64,000 nucleotides of DNA from Bacillota bacterium (GTDB lineage Bacteria; Bacillota; Clostridia; DSM-8532): NCBI GenBank assembly GCA_023443745.1, contig JAEZTB010000026.1:48062-112061 (forward strand), written 5' to 3'. Numbering within the stretch: position 1 is the first letter of the stretch; every line of letters begins with the position of its first letter. This document shows, one piece after another, positions 36,261 to 45,695 of the stretch. The position numbers and the translations under genes are program-made. Below the pieces are notes generated by a model. The model saw only the letters and a list, made by a program, of their open reading frames with translations. It was not told the DNA's origin and made no database searches.

Positions 36261-37376
36261 TTATAGAATATCATGCGGCAGCGTATAGGCCAAGCCCTGA
36301 GCCTCAGCCACACCACGGCAGGTCAAGAAGCCTCTGTACGTGTTCAGGCCGCCCAGAAAAGCAGCATCCTTCAGTAGCCTCTCCCGCACACCCCAATCAG
36401 CCATTTTTAAAAGATATGGCAGTGTTACGCCTGTCAAGGCATAGGTTGAGGTTTTCGGAACTGCTCCGGGAATATTGGCAACAGCATAATGGATAACGCC
36501 ATGCTTATTAAAGGTAGAATTCTCATGGGTAGTAGGATGATCAATCGTTTCAACGGAACCGCCCTGATCTATAGCGACATCGACAATAACTGAGCCGGCT
36601 CTCATCGTCTTGACCATATCTTCGGTAACCAGCTTTGGAGCACGAGCTCCCGTTACAAGAACAGTACTGATCAACAAATCAGTATTTCTTGCAGCCTCAG
36701 CTATGTTATATTCATTGCTGTAAAGCGTCGTAACATGTCCTGCGAACAATTCATCAAGATAATTCAGGCGTTCCTTTTTGACATCCAGAATTGTTACATC
36801 GGCGCCAAGACCAATTGCCATTCTGGCCGCATTAATGCCGGCAATTCCCCCGCCGATGATCACTACCTGAGCGCTGCGTACGCCCGGTACACCTCCCAGC
36901 AGCATTCCAAGACCTCCATTGTTCTTTTGCAGGAGATTGGCCCCGATTTGCACCGACATCCTTCCGGCTACCTCGCTCATAGGGGCGAGCAGCGGAAGAT
37001 ATCCATTCGCGCATTGCACAGTTTCATAAGCTATAGCTGTGATAGTCTTCTCTAAAAGAACCCTGACAAGGGGCAAATTGGGTGCCAGATGCAAATAGGT
37101 AAAAAGAGTGGATCCTTTTTTCAAAAGCTCATATTCGCTTTCTACAGGTTCTTTTACCTTGACAATCAGGTCTGAGACGGAAAAAACCTCCATGGGAGTT
37201 TCCAGTATTACCGCTCCTGCAGCTTGGTATGCCTCATCGCTAATCCCGCTTCCCTGTCCCGCCCCTTTTTCAACCAGGACCTTGTGATCAGATTTTTTTA
37301 AGGCCATGACACCTGCCGGTGTCAGTGCTACTCTGAATTCATTGTTCTTAATTTCCTTAGGTACTCCGACAATCAT
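36261..37376 (-). CDS. ald: Alanine dehydrogenase
   Basis: A 371-residue NAD-dependent enzyme interconverting L-alanine and pyruvate plus ammonia. The N-terminus MIVGVPKEIKNNEFRVALTP and the VIIGGGIAGINAARMA Rossmann motif are diagnostic. The ATG at 37376 is preferred (GGAGGA 6-7 bases upstream) and gives the standard length; a reading from 37406 is 10 codons longer. Its presence in a sugar-catabolic operon with an aldolase and an aminotransferase suggests it balances pyruvate and amino groups released from an amino sugar. Confidence 0.92.
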   Translation of the reverse strand: MIVGVPKEIKNNEFRVALTPAGVMALKKSDHKVLVEKGAGQGSGISDEAYQAAGAVILETPMEVFSVSDLIVKVKEPVESEYELLKKGSTLFTYLHLAPNLPLVRVLLEKTITAIAYETVQCANGYLPLLAPMSEVAGRMSVQIGANLLQKNNGGLGMLLGGVPGVRSAQVVIIGGGIAGINAARMAIGLGADVTILDVKKERLNYLDELFAGHVTTLYSNEYNIAEAARNTDLLISTVLVTGARAPKLVTEDMVKTMRAGSVIVDVAIDQGGSVETIDHPTTHENSTFNKHGVIHYAVANIPGAVPKTSTYALTGVTLPYLLKMADWGVRERLLKDAAFLGGLNTYRGFLTCRGVAEAQGLAYTLPHDIL

Positions 37377-37430
37377 GACAATTCCTCCAATTTGCTCTTG
37401 CTTCAACCTACATGATCTGATAAAAATTCG

Positions 37431-39230
37431 TCAGACATACCAATCTCCACCGGCCATCATCAGAACCTCATTAAGGGGTTGGGGTGCATGAACGCTTTTA
37501 ATCCACCTGAGCCGGTTCCCATCGGATATAAGAACTCCTGAACCCCTGAGTCTCTCAATTAAGCCTTCAGGCAGCTTTTCTCTTTCCAGGTAGTTCTCAT
37601 TTCCACATAAAGTGCGCAGCAGGTCAATCGCATCCGGGTAGTCATTCAATAAGCTTGGAGACAGAAATAGAGCTCCTTCCGCAAAATAGGAATCATAGGG
37701 ATATCGGTTGAATCTATGCGGTGTCAGGGCTGCAACACACATCATCGGTCCGTCACAAGCCATATAATCTGAATCTTCATCGGGACGGTATATCACATCC
37801 ACATTATAATAAAAGTGAATATCACCGATACCGTCAAATTCATTTACTGAGACTCCTGCAATACCGTTTTTGTCGGTAACGGCCTTCTTGACGAGCGGTG
37901 CCTGATCCTGCGTTAGGGTTGTCAGGCTGCCGTCGGTATTCCATACAGGGTTGAAACGGAAGGTGAGAGCTTCTCCTTCGACGGGGATGTCACCACTGGT
38001 CAATTGTGCTGTAAACCTGTTAAGATAGTGGGTACCAGATTGGTGCATTTCTCTTTTTATTGTGAGCTTTCCAGGCTTGGGAAGATGACTTTCAAAAGTA
38101 AAAAAATCTGCTCCGATAAACATATCCACCTGTCCGAAGGCACTGTCTCCTCCAAAGTGGCCGAAGTTAGCAATGCTTCCGTCCGGCATAAGCATCATAA
38201 AAGGCTGATAAAGGCTTACAGGCAGGTTTTCTATCTCGTACCAATTCTTTCCGAGATCATTTGAACAGGTATAGGGTTTATTCCGCCTGGCACCCACAAT
38301 TGTGCCATCCGGCAGCATCACCAGGGTTTCAGGAACAAAACCTCCCTGGGGATTTGCAGCGGGATCCGGCGGCGCTCCTCTTGATATGCCATATAAAGAA
38401 CCGTTGATATAACGCCCGTCTTTTCTTTGGACGATCTGTCTTGAGACCGGCGTACCCTGGACATCACCCTGGATGAACAGAAGGGAGCCATCCTGAAGCT
38501 CTACGAAATCGAATTCATGGGCTCCGGTTCCAGGCAAAATATAGTTAGGGCCATCGAAGCTTCTTCCTCCGTCTTTCGAACACATGAAGAAGGTTTGAAT
38601 TTTATTGAGATAGGTCTCGCCGGGAAGCATGGTATTCCGGGTATTTCTTTCCTTTCCCGGGCCCCATGGCGTACCGTAAAGAGAAGCCCCTATCACGATG
38701 GTTCCGTCCTTCAGCTGGCGGACACGCCACATGTAAGGCGAGCAGCCTTCCAAAAGGCGGTTCACGGTTCTCCAGCTGTTTCCCCCATCAAGGCTTTCAC
38801 GGATTTCTATGTAATTACACCAGCCGGAGCCTTCTTCATTCATTCTGGAAACATCAATCCCTATGATTCTCCCGTCAGGAAAACCTGCATTACAGAAAGA
38901 GCCTTCATCAATCGGACAACGCCCGGTCTCAGTGAAGGTTTTTCCGTTGTCAAAAGATCTCAGGTAGACTCGGAAGGAAGCCTTATCCTCACTTCCGCAT
39001 TCTACCGATGCATAGGAAACCGGAGAACAGATAGCCTCACCCATCTCGAGCTTCGGAGCCCTGTACCATTCGTTTTTCATTTCAATAGTTTCTTTAAATA
39101 CCAGACCAATAGAGCCGTCCTGATAGCTGAAAGCCGTTGTCCAGGCAACGAAGCCCGGGCGGGTCTTCGGACGGTAAATTTCCTTTCGGCTCACATTCAT
39201 TGCGGCTATCGCTTTTAATTCTTTTCCCAT
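37431..39230 (-). CDS. Asp-box (sialidase-fold) beta-propeller protein, 599 aa
   Basis: A cytoplasmic (no signal peptide) 599-residue protein with four Asp boxes of the S-x-D-x-G-x-x-W/F type (about 92-99, 146-153, 218-225, 323-330) in its first 350 residues: a six-bladed sialidase-like propeller, with an extra beta-rich C-terminal domain. An Arg near the N-terminus (RPKTRPG) could belong to an Arg triad. Exo-alpha-sialidase or a related glycosidase is the usual annotation, but the catalytic set cannot be confirmed by eye. One of three propeller genes in this operon. Confidence 0.75.
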   Translation of the reverse strand: MGKELKAIAAMNVSRKEIYRPKTRPGFVAWTTAFSYQDGSIGLVFKETIEMKNEWYRAPKLEMGEAICSPVSYASVECGSEDKASFRVYLRSFDNGKTFTETGRCPIDEGSFCNAGFPDGRIIGIDVSRMNEEGSGWCNYIEIRESLDGGNSWRTVNRLLEGCSPYMWRVRQLKDGTIVIGASLYGTPWGPGKERNTRNTMLPGETYLNKIQTFFMCSKDGGRSFDGPNYILPGTGAHEFDFVELQDGSLLFIQGDVQGTPVSRQIVQRKDGRYINGSLYGISRGAPPDPAANPQGGFVPETLVMLPDGTIVGARRNKPYTCSNDLGKNWYEIENLPVSLYQPFMMLMPDGSIANFGHFGGDSAFGQVDMFIGADFFTFESHLPKPGKLTIKREMHQSGTHYLNRFTAQLTSGDIPVEGEALTFRFNPVWNTDGSLTTLTQDQAPLVKKAVTDKNGIAGVSVNEFDGIGDIHFYYNVDVIYRPDEDSDYMACDGPMMCVAALTPHRFNRYPYDSYFAEGALFLSPSLLNDYPDAIDLLRTLCGNENYLEREKLPEGLIERLRGSGVLISDGNRLRWIKSVHAPQPLNEVLMMAGGDWYV

Positions 39231-39286
39231 AACCTTTTAATCCTTCTCAATATTCTTTAGGATGGACATGCTATAACTTTTCTCTT

Positions 39287-40429
39287 TTAATAAGGAATTT
39301 TCATGAACTGATGTGTTTCCGCTGATACTTTCGCTGAAAGGCAGGTAACTGCGCTGATCAGCCCTGCTTCAAGATCGGATATGGAGGGCTTGCCGTCCAT
39401 CACATCAATAAACGCCAGGGCAAGCTTTTCATCTCCGCCGAAGTGAGAGCCGCCCTTTGTGTCAAAACGGTGGACAATGGTTTGGGGGGTACGATACCTG
39501 TCGATGCGGATTTCACCTGTATACCAGTCAAATTCTATAGCACCCTTGGTTCCAATCAGTCTCGCACCTCTTCTGGCTGCAGCTTTTTTTACAATAAAAT
39601 TCTGGGAATAGCTGGCATGAACGTCATTTTCATATATGACAACCGCGCTCGCCATGTCTTCATTTCCCGTATCCCTGGCAAAACAACACATATCACCGGT
39701 GACATCTTCATTCAGCAGGTGCCTTACGGTATAGGGGCTCTCTATACAACTGTAATATTCGCCGCAATCCTTGCATAAGAGGCCTTTCGGCTTATCTCCC
39801 TTAAAATAAAGCTTGGACTTTACAGCACAGATCTCCTTTGGTTTTTGTCCCAGAAGAAAATTGATGTAATCAATATCGTGGGTTGCTTTTTGGAGAAACA
39901 GGCCTCCTGTCTCAGCTTCATCCCTATACCAGCTGTGATAATAGACACTGCCGTAAGGAACATTATTGATGGCCTGAACCTGTGTAATTTCACCTAAATC
40001 CCCACTGTCAACAACATGCTTGGCCTCCATGCATATATCCGAGAGGCGAAGCGGAAATGAAACAACAGCCCGATGTGTCTTCCCCCTGGATGCTTCACGG
40101 AGAGCTTGATACTGCTCCTGTGTAATGGCTACGGGCTTTTCCAGGAATAAAGGCAGACCCGCATTCAACACTTTTACGGCCATTTCGGTATGAAGAGAAC
40201 AGCGGGTCCCGACGAAAACTCCGTCCAGTGAACAGTCTTCAAGCATCTGATCAGGATCTTCAAAATAGCGGGTATTTTTGAAATAAGGGTTTTCTGCAAC
40301 TGTCTCCCGGATTATTGAAGACCTGGGGTCGCAAACAGCCTCGACCCTTATATCTGAATCGAGATTTTCAAAGGCCTTCATCATTGTGCTTGAACGCAAC
40401 CCATAGCCAATAAAACCTATTTTCTTCAT
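39287..40429 (-). CDS. Gfo/Idh/MocA-family sugar dehydrogenase
   Basis: A 380-residue NAD(P)-dependent oxidoreductase with N-terminal Rossmann motif GFIGYGLRS and the EKPVA motif (about 92-96) that positions the cofactor and catalytic Lys. The ATG at 40429 has AAGGAGG 6 bases upstream. A CKDCGEYYSC Cys pair lies in the C-terminal half, unusual for this family. It would oxidise or reduce a ring hydroxyl of the sugar. Together with the DegT aminotransferase it resembles the oxidise-then-transaminate pairs of amino-sugar pathways. Confidence 0.83.
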   Translation of the reverse strand: MKKIGFIGYGLRSSTMMKAFENLDSDIRVEAVCDPRSSIIRETVAENPYFKNTRYFEDPDQMLEDCSLDGVFVGTRCSLHTEMAVKVLNAGLPLFLEKPVAITQEQYQALREASRGKTHRAVVSFPLRLSDICMEAKHVVDSGDLGEITQVQAINNVPYGSVYYHSWYRDEAETGGLFLQKATHDIDYINFLLGQKPKEICAVKSKLYFKGDKPKGLLCKDCGEYYSCIESPYTVRHLLNEDVTGDMCCFARDTGNEDMASAVVIYENDVHASYSQNFIVKKAAARRGARLIGTKGAIEFDWYTGEIRIDRYRTPQTIVHRFDTKGGSHFGGDEKLALAFIDVMDGKPSISDLEAGLISAVTCLSAKVSAETHQFMKIPY

Positions 40430-40489
40430 AGCAGCCTCCTTGAGCAGAATCGTAGTCATTAGCCATATGGACCGTCTCCTAATGCGGAA

Positions 40490-42526
40490 TCATTTGTTTC
40501 GGATAATGAGCATGACGGTTTCCATTAAGTCCAAGCCCAAGTCTGTATATAGTTTGGTTCCCTCGCGGCTGTAACCTATATTAAGGAAGCCTCCGCCCCG
40601 GCTTTGTATGGCAGTTATACTTGAAACCGGCCTATCCCCCGCATTGATAACAATATTGGTGTAATTGTCCAAAGAAGCGTTTACAAGATAAAGCGCAAAA
40701 CCATTTTCAATTTGATAAAAGTATGGATGGATATAGGGATTACCCTCAATATAGGGAGGACAGCCGAAACAGTCGGGCACCTCTGAAAGGACATCCTGAA
40801 TAAGGGCCTGACGAATGTTGTTCAAAAACATGCGCGGAATGTCCAGATGATTTGAAAGATGTCCAAAAGGGAAAACGCAAACTCTGTCCTCATACACTGT
40901 CAGTCCGGGAGCTGCTTCTTTCCGGAAAGAGTTATAAAGCCTTGTCCTGTGCTTTGCTCTTTTATCATACTCTACTTTAAGTGCGTCGCTTCCACAGATG
41001 ACCGCGGACACTCTTGCTTTATCTATACCACAGTAGCACTTGCCGTCAGAGACTTCTTCATAGGTGAAAGCGCCCCGGTTATGTAGCATCCATTCAATGG
41101 CACTGATACCGGCCAGCTTTCCAAGCCCCAATTCATAAAGCACCTCAGCAGAATCCCCGTTTAGCAGGATAAAATTATCCCGGAATAAGGCTTGAATTTT
41201 ATCCTTGCTCAAGTTGCGCAAAAATTGCCCCGATATGGCTACAACACAGTTTTTTAAATCTTTCTCCACGGAATATGCAAATGGAATGCCAAGAGCAGAC
41301 AGCCATGATGCAAAAAATGTTTCATGGGGATAAAGCTCCTCCATGGATATACCCTCCCGGGTATGAAGGGTGTATGAAGATTCCGGACATACCATGATCT
41401 TTACGCCATCGGGTTGATGCTTAAAAATCCTCAGGTCTGTCAGAAGATTGAGGTAATCCTTGGTTTCACTGAGCATGTTTTGATAACCCTCGCTCCAGAC
41501 AATACCATTACCGTTAAGGTCATACAGATCCATTGTCATGCCCGCAAGATTCAGGGGCAGGGCGGAGAGAAGCTGGAACCGGGTAAATTTCAGCGATTTG
41601 TTAAAACGTGAGTACGGAAAATTCTCAAGCTCCGGGTAGATTTCTGTTTCGGCAGGCACAAATACCCGGGTAAGCATGGCGACACCGTTAAAATTCTGCA
41701 TGTAATAAGACGGCGTCGGCTCTATGTAACCCGGAAGATGTGTGCGGTTGATTGGACTCTTATCCTGGGCCAGACCTTTAAGGATACCGGCCCAATCCCT
41801 TCCTTCCGCACAATGCACCTGCGGTACCGAGCTCATTAATCCGACGTGAGTTGCCGGTGATGCTGACCCAACGGCTTCTCCGATTTTATGAGCAAGATTA
41901 CTGAGCGTTGTTTTGCACACGTCCAGCCAGATTTTCCGGAACGGATGCACCTCTCCGGTCTTTAATATGCCGGCCACAAAATCTTCCCTGGTAAGCCTCA
42001 TCCCTGCAAGCTCCGAGTATAATGCCATATGTTCATCACAAAAGCAGCCTCCCCATACGAGGGGCTCGTGGTTATGAAACCGGAAATCATCCTCGACCCA
42101 TAGCATAACCGGCCCCAGCTCCGCATAACGCCTATACTGGTCAACAATGTAGCTCTGCCATTCTTCGCCCAGAGGACAAACGCAGAGGGACGCCTCATTG
42201 CCCAGCGGATCGACCATTAAACGAAAGTTTTGCCCCTTGCGGAGATGCTTGCCAAGATCAGCATGCATAACTGTATGCCAGGGATTGATGGATAATGTAA
42301 CTCCATTGGGTTCCATCAAATCTTTAATTACTTTTAGGAGCTTTAAATAAAGGCTTTGTTCTTCCTCGGTCGTATGGCCGGTATTGATTTCCTCCACATT
42401 GGTGAAAACGAGTACATCATCAATCCGTGCTTTTACAACGAATTGGCTTAAAGCCTCCAGATCAGACACTTCCCTGAATCCGGGATCACAGCAAAACCTG
42501 AAGATGTATCTAAAGCTGTCCTGCAT
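40490..42526 (-). CDS. Large uncharacterised TIM-barrel-like protein
   Basis: A 678-residue cytoplasmic protein I do not recognise. The N-terminal half has the alternation of a TIM barrel, with acidic motifs at strand ends (VFTNVEEIN, MLWVEDDFRF) that could be glycosidase acids. The C-terminal half looks like a trimerisation-type and beta-sandwich region such as in GH42-like enzymes (YELGLGKLAGI...). GGGAGG lies 5-6 bases before the ATG at 42526; a longer reading from 42655 overlaps the upstream aldolase gene and is rejected. Its place in the operon suggests a glycoside hydrolase. Confidence 0.6.
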   Translation of the reverse strand: MQDSFRYIFRFCCDPGFREVSDLEALSQFVVKARIDDVLVFTNVEEINTGHTTEEEQSLYLKLLKVIKDLMEPNGVTLSINPWHTVMHADLGKHLRKGQNFRLMVDPLGNEASLCVCPLGEEWQSYIVDQYRRYAELGPVMLWVEDDFRFHNHEPLVWGGCFCDEHMALYSELAGMRLTREDFVAGILKTGEVHPFRKIWLDVCKTTLSNLAHKIGEAVGSASPATHVGLMSSVPQVHCAEGRDWAGILKGLAQDKSPINRTHLPGYIEPTPSYYMQNFNGVAMLTRVFVPAETEIYPELENFPYSRFNKSLKFTRFQLLSALPLNLAGMTMDLYDLNGNGIVWSEGYQNMLSETKDYLNLLTDLRIFKHQPDGVKIMVCPESSYTLHTREGISMEELYPHETFFASWLSALGIPFAYSVEKDLKNCVVAISGQFLRNLSKDKIQALFRDNFILLNGDSAEVLYELGLGKLAGISAIEWMLHNRGAFTYEEVSDGKCYCGIDKARVSAVICGSDALKVEYDKRAKHRTRLYNSFRKEAAPGLTVYEDRVCVFPFGHLSNHLDIPRMFLNNIRQALIQDVLSEVPDCFGCPPYIEGNPYIHPYFYQIENGFALYLVNASLDNYTNIVINAGDRPVSSITAIQSRGGGFLNIGYSREGTKLYTDLGLDLMETVMLIIRNK

Positions 42527-42560
42527 ATAAACCTCCCAAAACCTGACTATCCGCTTAAGA

Positions 42561-43316
42561 TCACCTGAGAAATGCAATAGCCTTCCGGGTACCCTCAGCC
42601 AAAAAAACGGTATCCATGCCCAAAGCCAAAAACGTGAAGCCGTTTTGTCTTGCATTTTCTATATTATCCTCTGTTGGCTTGACAAGGTGCATGCCTGCAG
42701 CTTTTCCATATTTTTTGCACGCCTCCGAAACCCTTCTGCTGGCTTCAAGAATGACAGGGTGCCCTGTTTGCCCTGTAATGCCGTAGGAACCGCTCATATC
42801 ATAGGGCCCGATAAATACACCGTCGATCCCTTTCACAGCCAGTATCTCCTCAATGTTCTCAACAGCCTTCCTTGATTCAATCATGGCTACAACAGCTATT
42901 TCCTCATTTGCTTCCATTACCTTTTCGTCAAAATCAATTCCCCACTCATTTGCCCTGCAAAAGGCAAAGCCCCTGATGCCTTCAGGCGGGTACTTCGCCG
43001 CCGATACCGCTTGTTTAGCTTCCTCAGCAGTATTTACAAGCGGCACGATAATGCCTTGTGCTCCCAAGTCCAACGCACGGCGTATCTTAAGGACATTGTT
43101 TTCTTCTACACGGGCAAAAGGGATGGACGGGTATTTGGAAACAGCACGAAAAACAGAAGCCATCGCGCCATCGGTATCTCCGTGCTCACAGTCAAGACAG
43201 ACCCAATGAAAGCCTTCCCGGCCATAAATTTCAGCAACTGCAGGATGTCCTATCTGTACCCATCCGCCCATAGTCAGTTCTCTATTCAGCAATGCTTGCT
43301 TAACAGGATTTCTCAT
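42561..43316 (-). CDS. HpcH/HpaI-family aldolase
   Basis: A 251-residue class II pyruvate aldolase. It has WVCLDCEHGDTD (catalytic His, Glu), RVEENN and the FIGPYDMSGSYG strand with metal ligand and phosphate-type loop. Known members cleave 2-keto-3-deoxy-acids (e.g. 4-hydroxy-2-oxoheptanedioate, 2-keto-3-deoxyrhamnonate) to pyruvate and an aldehyde. GGGGG precedes the ATG. Pyruvate from this step would feed the alanine dehydrogenase of the same operon. Exact substrate unknown. Confidence 0.85.
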   Translation of the reverse strand: MRNPVKQALLNRELTMGGWVQIGHPAVAEIYGREGFHWVCLDCEHGDTDGAMASVFRAVSKYPSIPFARVEENNVLKIRRALDLGAQGIIVPLVNTAEEAKQAVSAAKYPPEGIRGFAFCRANEWGIDFDEKVMEANEEIAVVAMIESRKAVENIEEILAVKGIDGVFIGPYDMSGSYGITGQTGHPVILEASRRVSEACKKYGKAAGMHLVKPTEDNIENARQNGFTFLALGMDTVFLAEGTRKAIAFLR

Positions 43317-43327
43317 GGTTATACCCC

Positions 43328-44731
43328 CTATTCAATCTCAAGGCCATAGAAGGACAGCATGGGAAGACGCATGCAGTCACAGGGAATAACCGGTCCCGGA
43401 TTCATTCTCCAAGCTCCGTGAACGAACGATTTGCCCTTTATTGGCCGATTAAGAGTAAGTATGATTTTGTTTTCCTCCTGCTGATAGCTGACTGCATAGG
43501 CCAACCCTTCCTCATCCTCAACATTGAAGGGAAGAAGCTCTGGCGGTACCTCGTAAAGATTGACCCAGTTCATGATGGGTGAAAGCTCAACCATAACCTT
43601 TTCCTCACTCATTTTTATGGCCTTTACAGCCTCAGGTGCATGCCAGTGGCGCATCTTGCCGTAGAGCTCGGAGAGAGCAGCTGCAGCGCAGCGCTCACCA
43701 ATGACCAAGTCACCCTCAGGTGAATTATGAACAAAATCGTAAAGACCTATATCATTAGCCGGAACAACAAAGACATTTTTGATCACGTAAGGCGCATGGC
43801 GCTGAGCCTCCCTCACCTTACCCCAATCCGGGTCCAGATCTTCTTCCGAAGGTCTCATGCAGCGGTTTAACTGAACGGTTATGAAGGGAAGGTCTGGGTG
43901 ATCGAGAGCATCCCTTGCTGCTTTGACAAAATCGACAAAACGTTCAAGATAGGTATCTCCCGTTTTTTCAAAGCCGTCGGCTTCTCCTTGATACCATAAA
44001 ACAGCCTTGGGTTTGATGGCGTTATCACTGAGAATATGAAGCATGTTATCAAATAATGAACCCTGCTCTTTGGGATTCCACCAGCGCAGCGGTGAACCCC
44101 CAAGGGCACAGATCACAAGACCGACAGGATAGCCGAGCTCTTTCTTTATCCGCTTTGCAAAATGCAGATAGGGGCTGTGTCCCGGATTATGGTTTTCAAA
44201 GTGTGTAAGGTAAACGGACCCTGTGGTTTCATTCAGAGGATGGGTGGCCAAATCCCAGTTTCCATTGTTTCTGAGAAGATGGACACCCAGCTCCGGCTCA
44301 TCCTTGAAGGGGGATTTCGCCCGACCGGACGCATTGCTTTGCCCTGCAACCACAAAAATATCTCCTACTCCGATATGATGAATCATATCTCCCCTGGTTA
44401 CCGACAATCCGTCCCAGTCCTCATAATCCATATAGGTTTCAATTCTGTAAAGACCCCCAGCCGGTACGGAATTAAAAATGACTTTCCACCGTTTCCCATC
44501 AAGTATTTCGCATTGCTGCCAGGGTATCACTGATTCACCCGTTTCCTCGGAAGCAATCCTGGCTTTAATACTTACCTTGCCAGTGCTTACGTCATCAAAT
44601 GAAAAGGGTGGTTCCCCAGAAAGGTGAGTAAGCCTGTATTCACCATCAAGTGTTATGGAAGCGGTTCCTTCTTCCTGCTGAAAAATCTGCCAGGGCTTGG
44701 CACCCTTAAGAATAGTTACTCCGAAATTCAT
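43328..44731 (-). CDS. Sialate O-acetylesterase-like (SASA domain) protein
   Basis: A 467-residue esterase of the SASA/DUF303 type. The nucleophile motif is AGQSNASG (Ser132), the block YQGEADG matches block III, and the catalytic His is in the downstream DFVHNSPEG region. No signal peptide is present, so it works in the cytoplasm on an imported acetylated substrate. GGAGGG precedes the ATG at 44731. In the operon it would strip O-acetyl groups from a sialic-acid-like or other acylated sugar. Confidence 0.83.
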   Translation of the reverse strand: MNFGVTILKGAKPWQIFQQEEGTASITLDGEYRLTHLSGEPPFSFDDVSTGKVSIKARIASEETGESVIPWQQCEILDGKRWKVIFNSVPAGGLYRIETYMDYEDWDGLSVTRGDMIHHIGVGDIFVVAGQSNASGRAKSPFKDEPELGVHLLRNNGNWDLATHPLNETTGSVYLTHFENHNPGHSPYLHFAKRIKKELGYPVGLVICALGGSPLRWWNPKEQGSLFDNMLHILSDNAIKPKAVLWYQGEADGFEKTGDTYLERFVDFVKAARDALDHPDLPFITVQLNRCMRPSEEDLDPDWGKVREAQRHAPYVIKNVFVVPANDIGLYDFVHNSPEGDLVIGERCAAAALSELYGKMRHWHAPEAVKAIKMSEEKVMVELSPIMNWVNLYEVPPELLPFNVEDEEGLAYAVSYQQEENKIILTLNRPIKGKSFVHGAWRMNPGPVIPCDCMRLPMLSFYGLEIE

Positions 44732-44767
44732 ACGACGTCCCTCCAAAAAGGAGATTGGTGCTTAAAA

Positions 44768-45679
44768 TCATGATATTGCTCCAACAGCTTCGTCTATCTG
44801 GTTTTCACGCTTAACCCCCACCAGAGCGCTGACCACAGCGGGTTGGTTCAGTGCCCAATCTATTGCATATTGTGTTAGGGACAGGCCCTTTTCACGGGCT
44901 TTTTCTTCAAAGCTCTTAAGCTTGTCAAAAAGCGTATCATCCAGTGTTTTAACCCAATCAGGTTTTTCATCAGCTCTTGAACCGGCAGGGATAGCAGCTC
45001 CCCGTTTGTACTTACCGGTGAGAATTCCACCCTCCAGTACCTGATATGGAACAGCTGCAATGCTTTCCTTTTGACATAGCGGAAGGATTTCATTAAGGGC
45101 TCCTGTATTTAGCAGGCTTAGTGAGGGCTGGCACATAACAGGCGCAGCAGCACCCGTTCTATTCGCCGCCTCAACTAAAGCCAAAAGCTGTGAAGACGCG
45201 TAATTGCTGACAGCATAAGCCCTTATATATCCTGCCTTGATTTGTTTGTTCATCGCCAGACATATTTCTTCAGGGGGTGTGTTCGGATCATATTTATGAA
45301 GGTAATAAATATCGACATAATCTGTGGAAAGATTCCTGAGACTTCTTTCCAGCTGCTTTTCTATTGCCTTTGGGCTTGTGAACTCATCTTCCGGGAGTTC
45401 ACCGACCTTCATGCCAAGTTTAGTCGCAATAATATATTTACTTCGCGAACCTTTTACGGCCTTTCCGACTATTACCTCGGCGACTCCTCCCGAAGAACCA
45501 GGAACCCTGGCATATCCCTCATACATATTCGCAGTGTCAATAAAATTAATCCCTTTATCATGAGCATAATGAACCAGCTTAATCGCTTCGGGTTCTGCCA
45601 CCGGTATACCAAAGGTCATAGTTCCCAGACAGATCCTTGAGACCTCGATATTGGTATGGGGTATTTTCCGATATTGCAT
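44768..45679 (-). CDS. Aldo/keto reductase
   Basis: A 303-residue NADPH-dependent reductase of the AKR fold. Catalytic residues are visible: Asp48 and Tyr53 in FIDTANMYEG, a Lys in IIATKLG and a His in YYLHKYD; the cofactor segment VSALVGVKRENQI is near the end. GGAGG precedes the ATG. It would reduce an aldehyde or ketose of the pathway. Confidence 0.87.
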   Translation of the reverse strand: MQYRKIPHTNIEVSRICLGTMTFGIPVAEPEAIKLVHYAHDKGINFIDTANMYEGYARVPGSSGGVAEVIVGKAVKGSRSKYIIATKLGMKVGELPEDEFTSPKAIEKQLERSLRNLSTDYVDIYYLHKYDPNTPPEEICLAMNKQIKAGYIRAYAVSNYASSQLLALVEAANRTGAAAPVMCQPSLSLLNTGALNEILPLCQKESIAAVPYQVLEGGILTGKYKRGAAIPAGSRADEKPDWVKTLDDTLFDKLKSFEEKAREKGLSLTQYAIDWALNQPAVVSALVGVKRENQIDEAVGAIS

Positions 45680-45695
45680 GGTATCCTCCTTTCTG

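Noticed and set aside
38517..39218. 233-codon plus-strand frame
   Set aside because: Antisense to the 599-residue propeller gene with its four Asp boxes; composition is a shadow of that gene.
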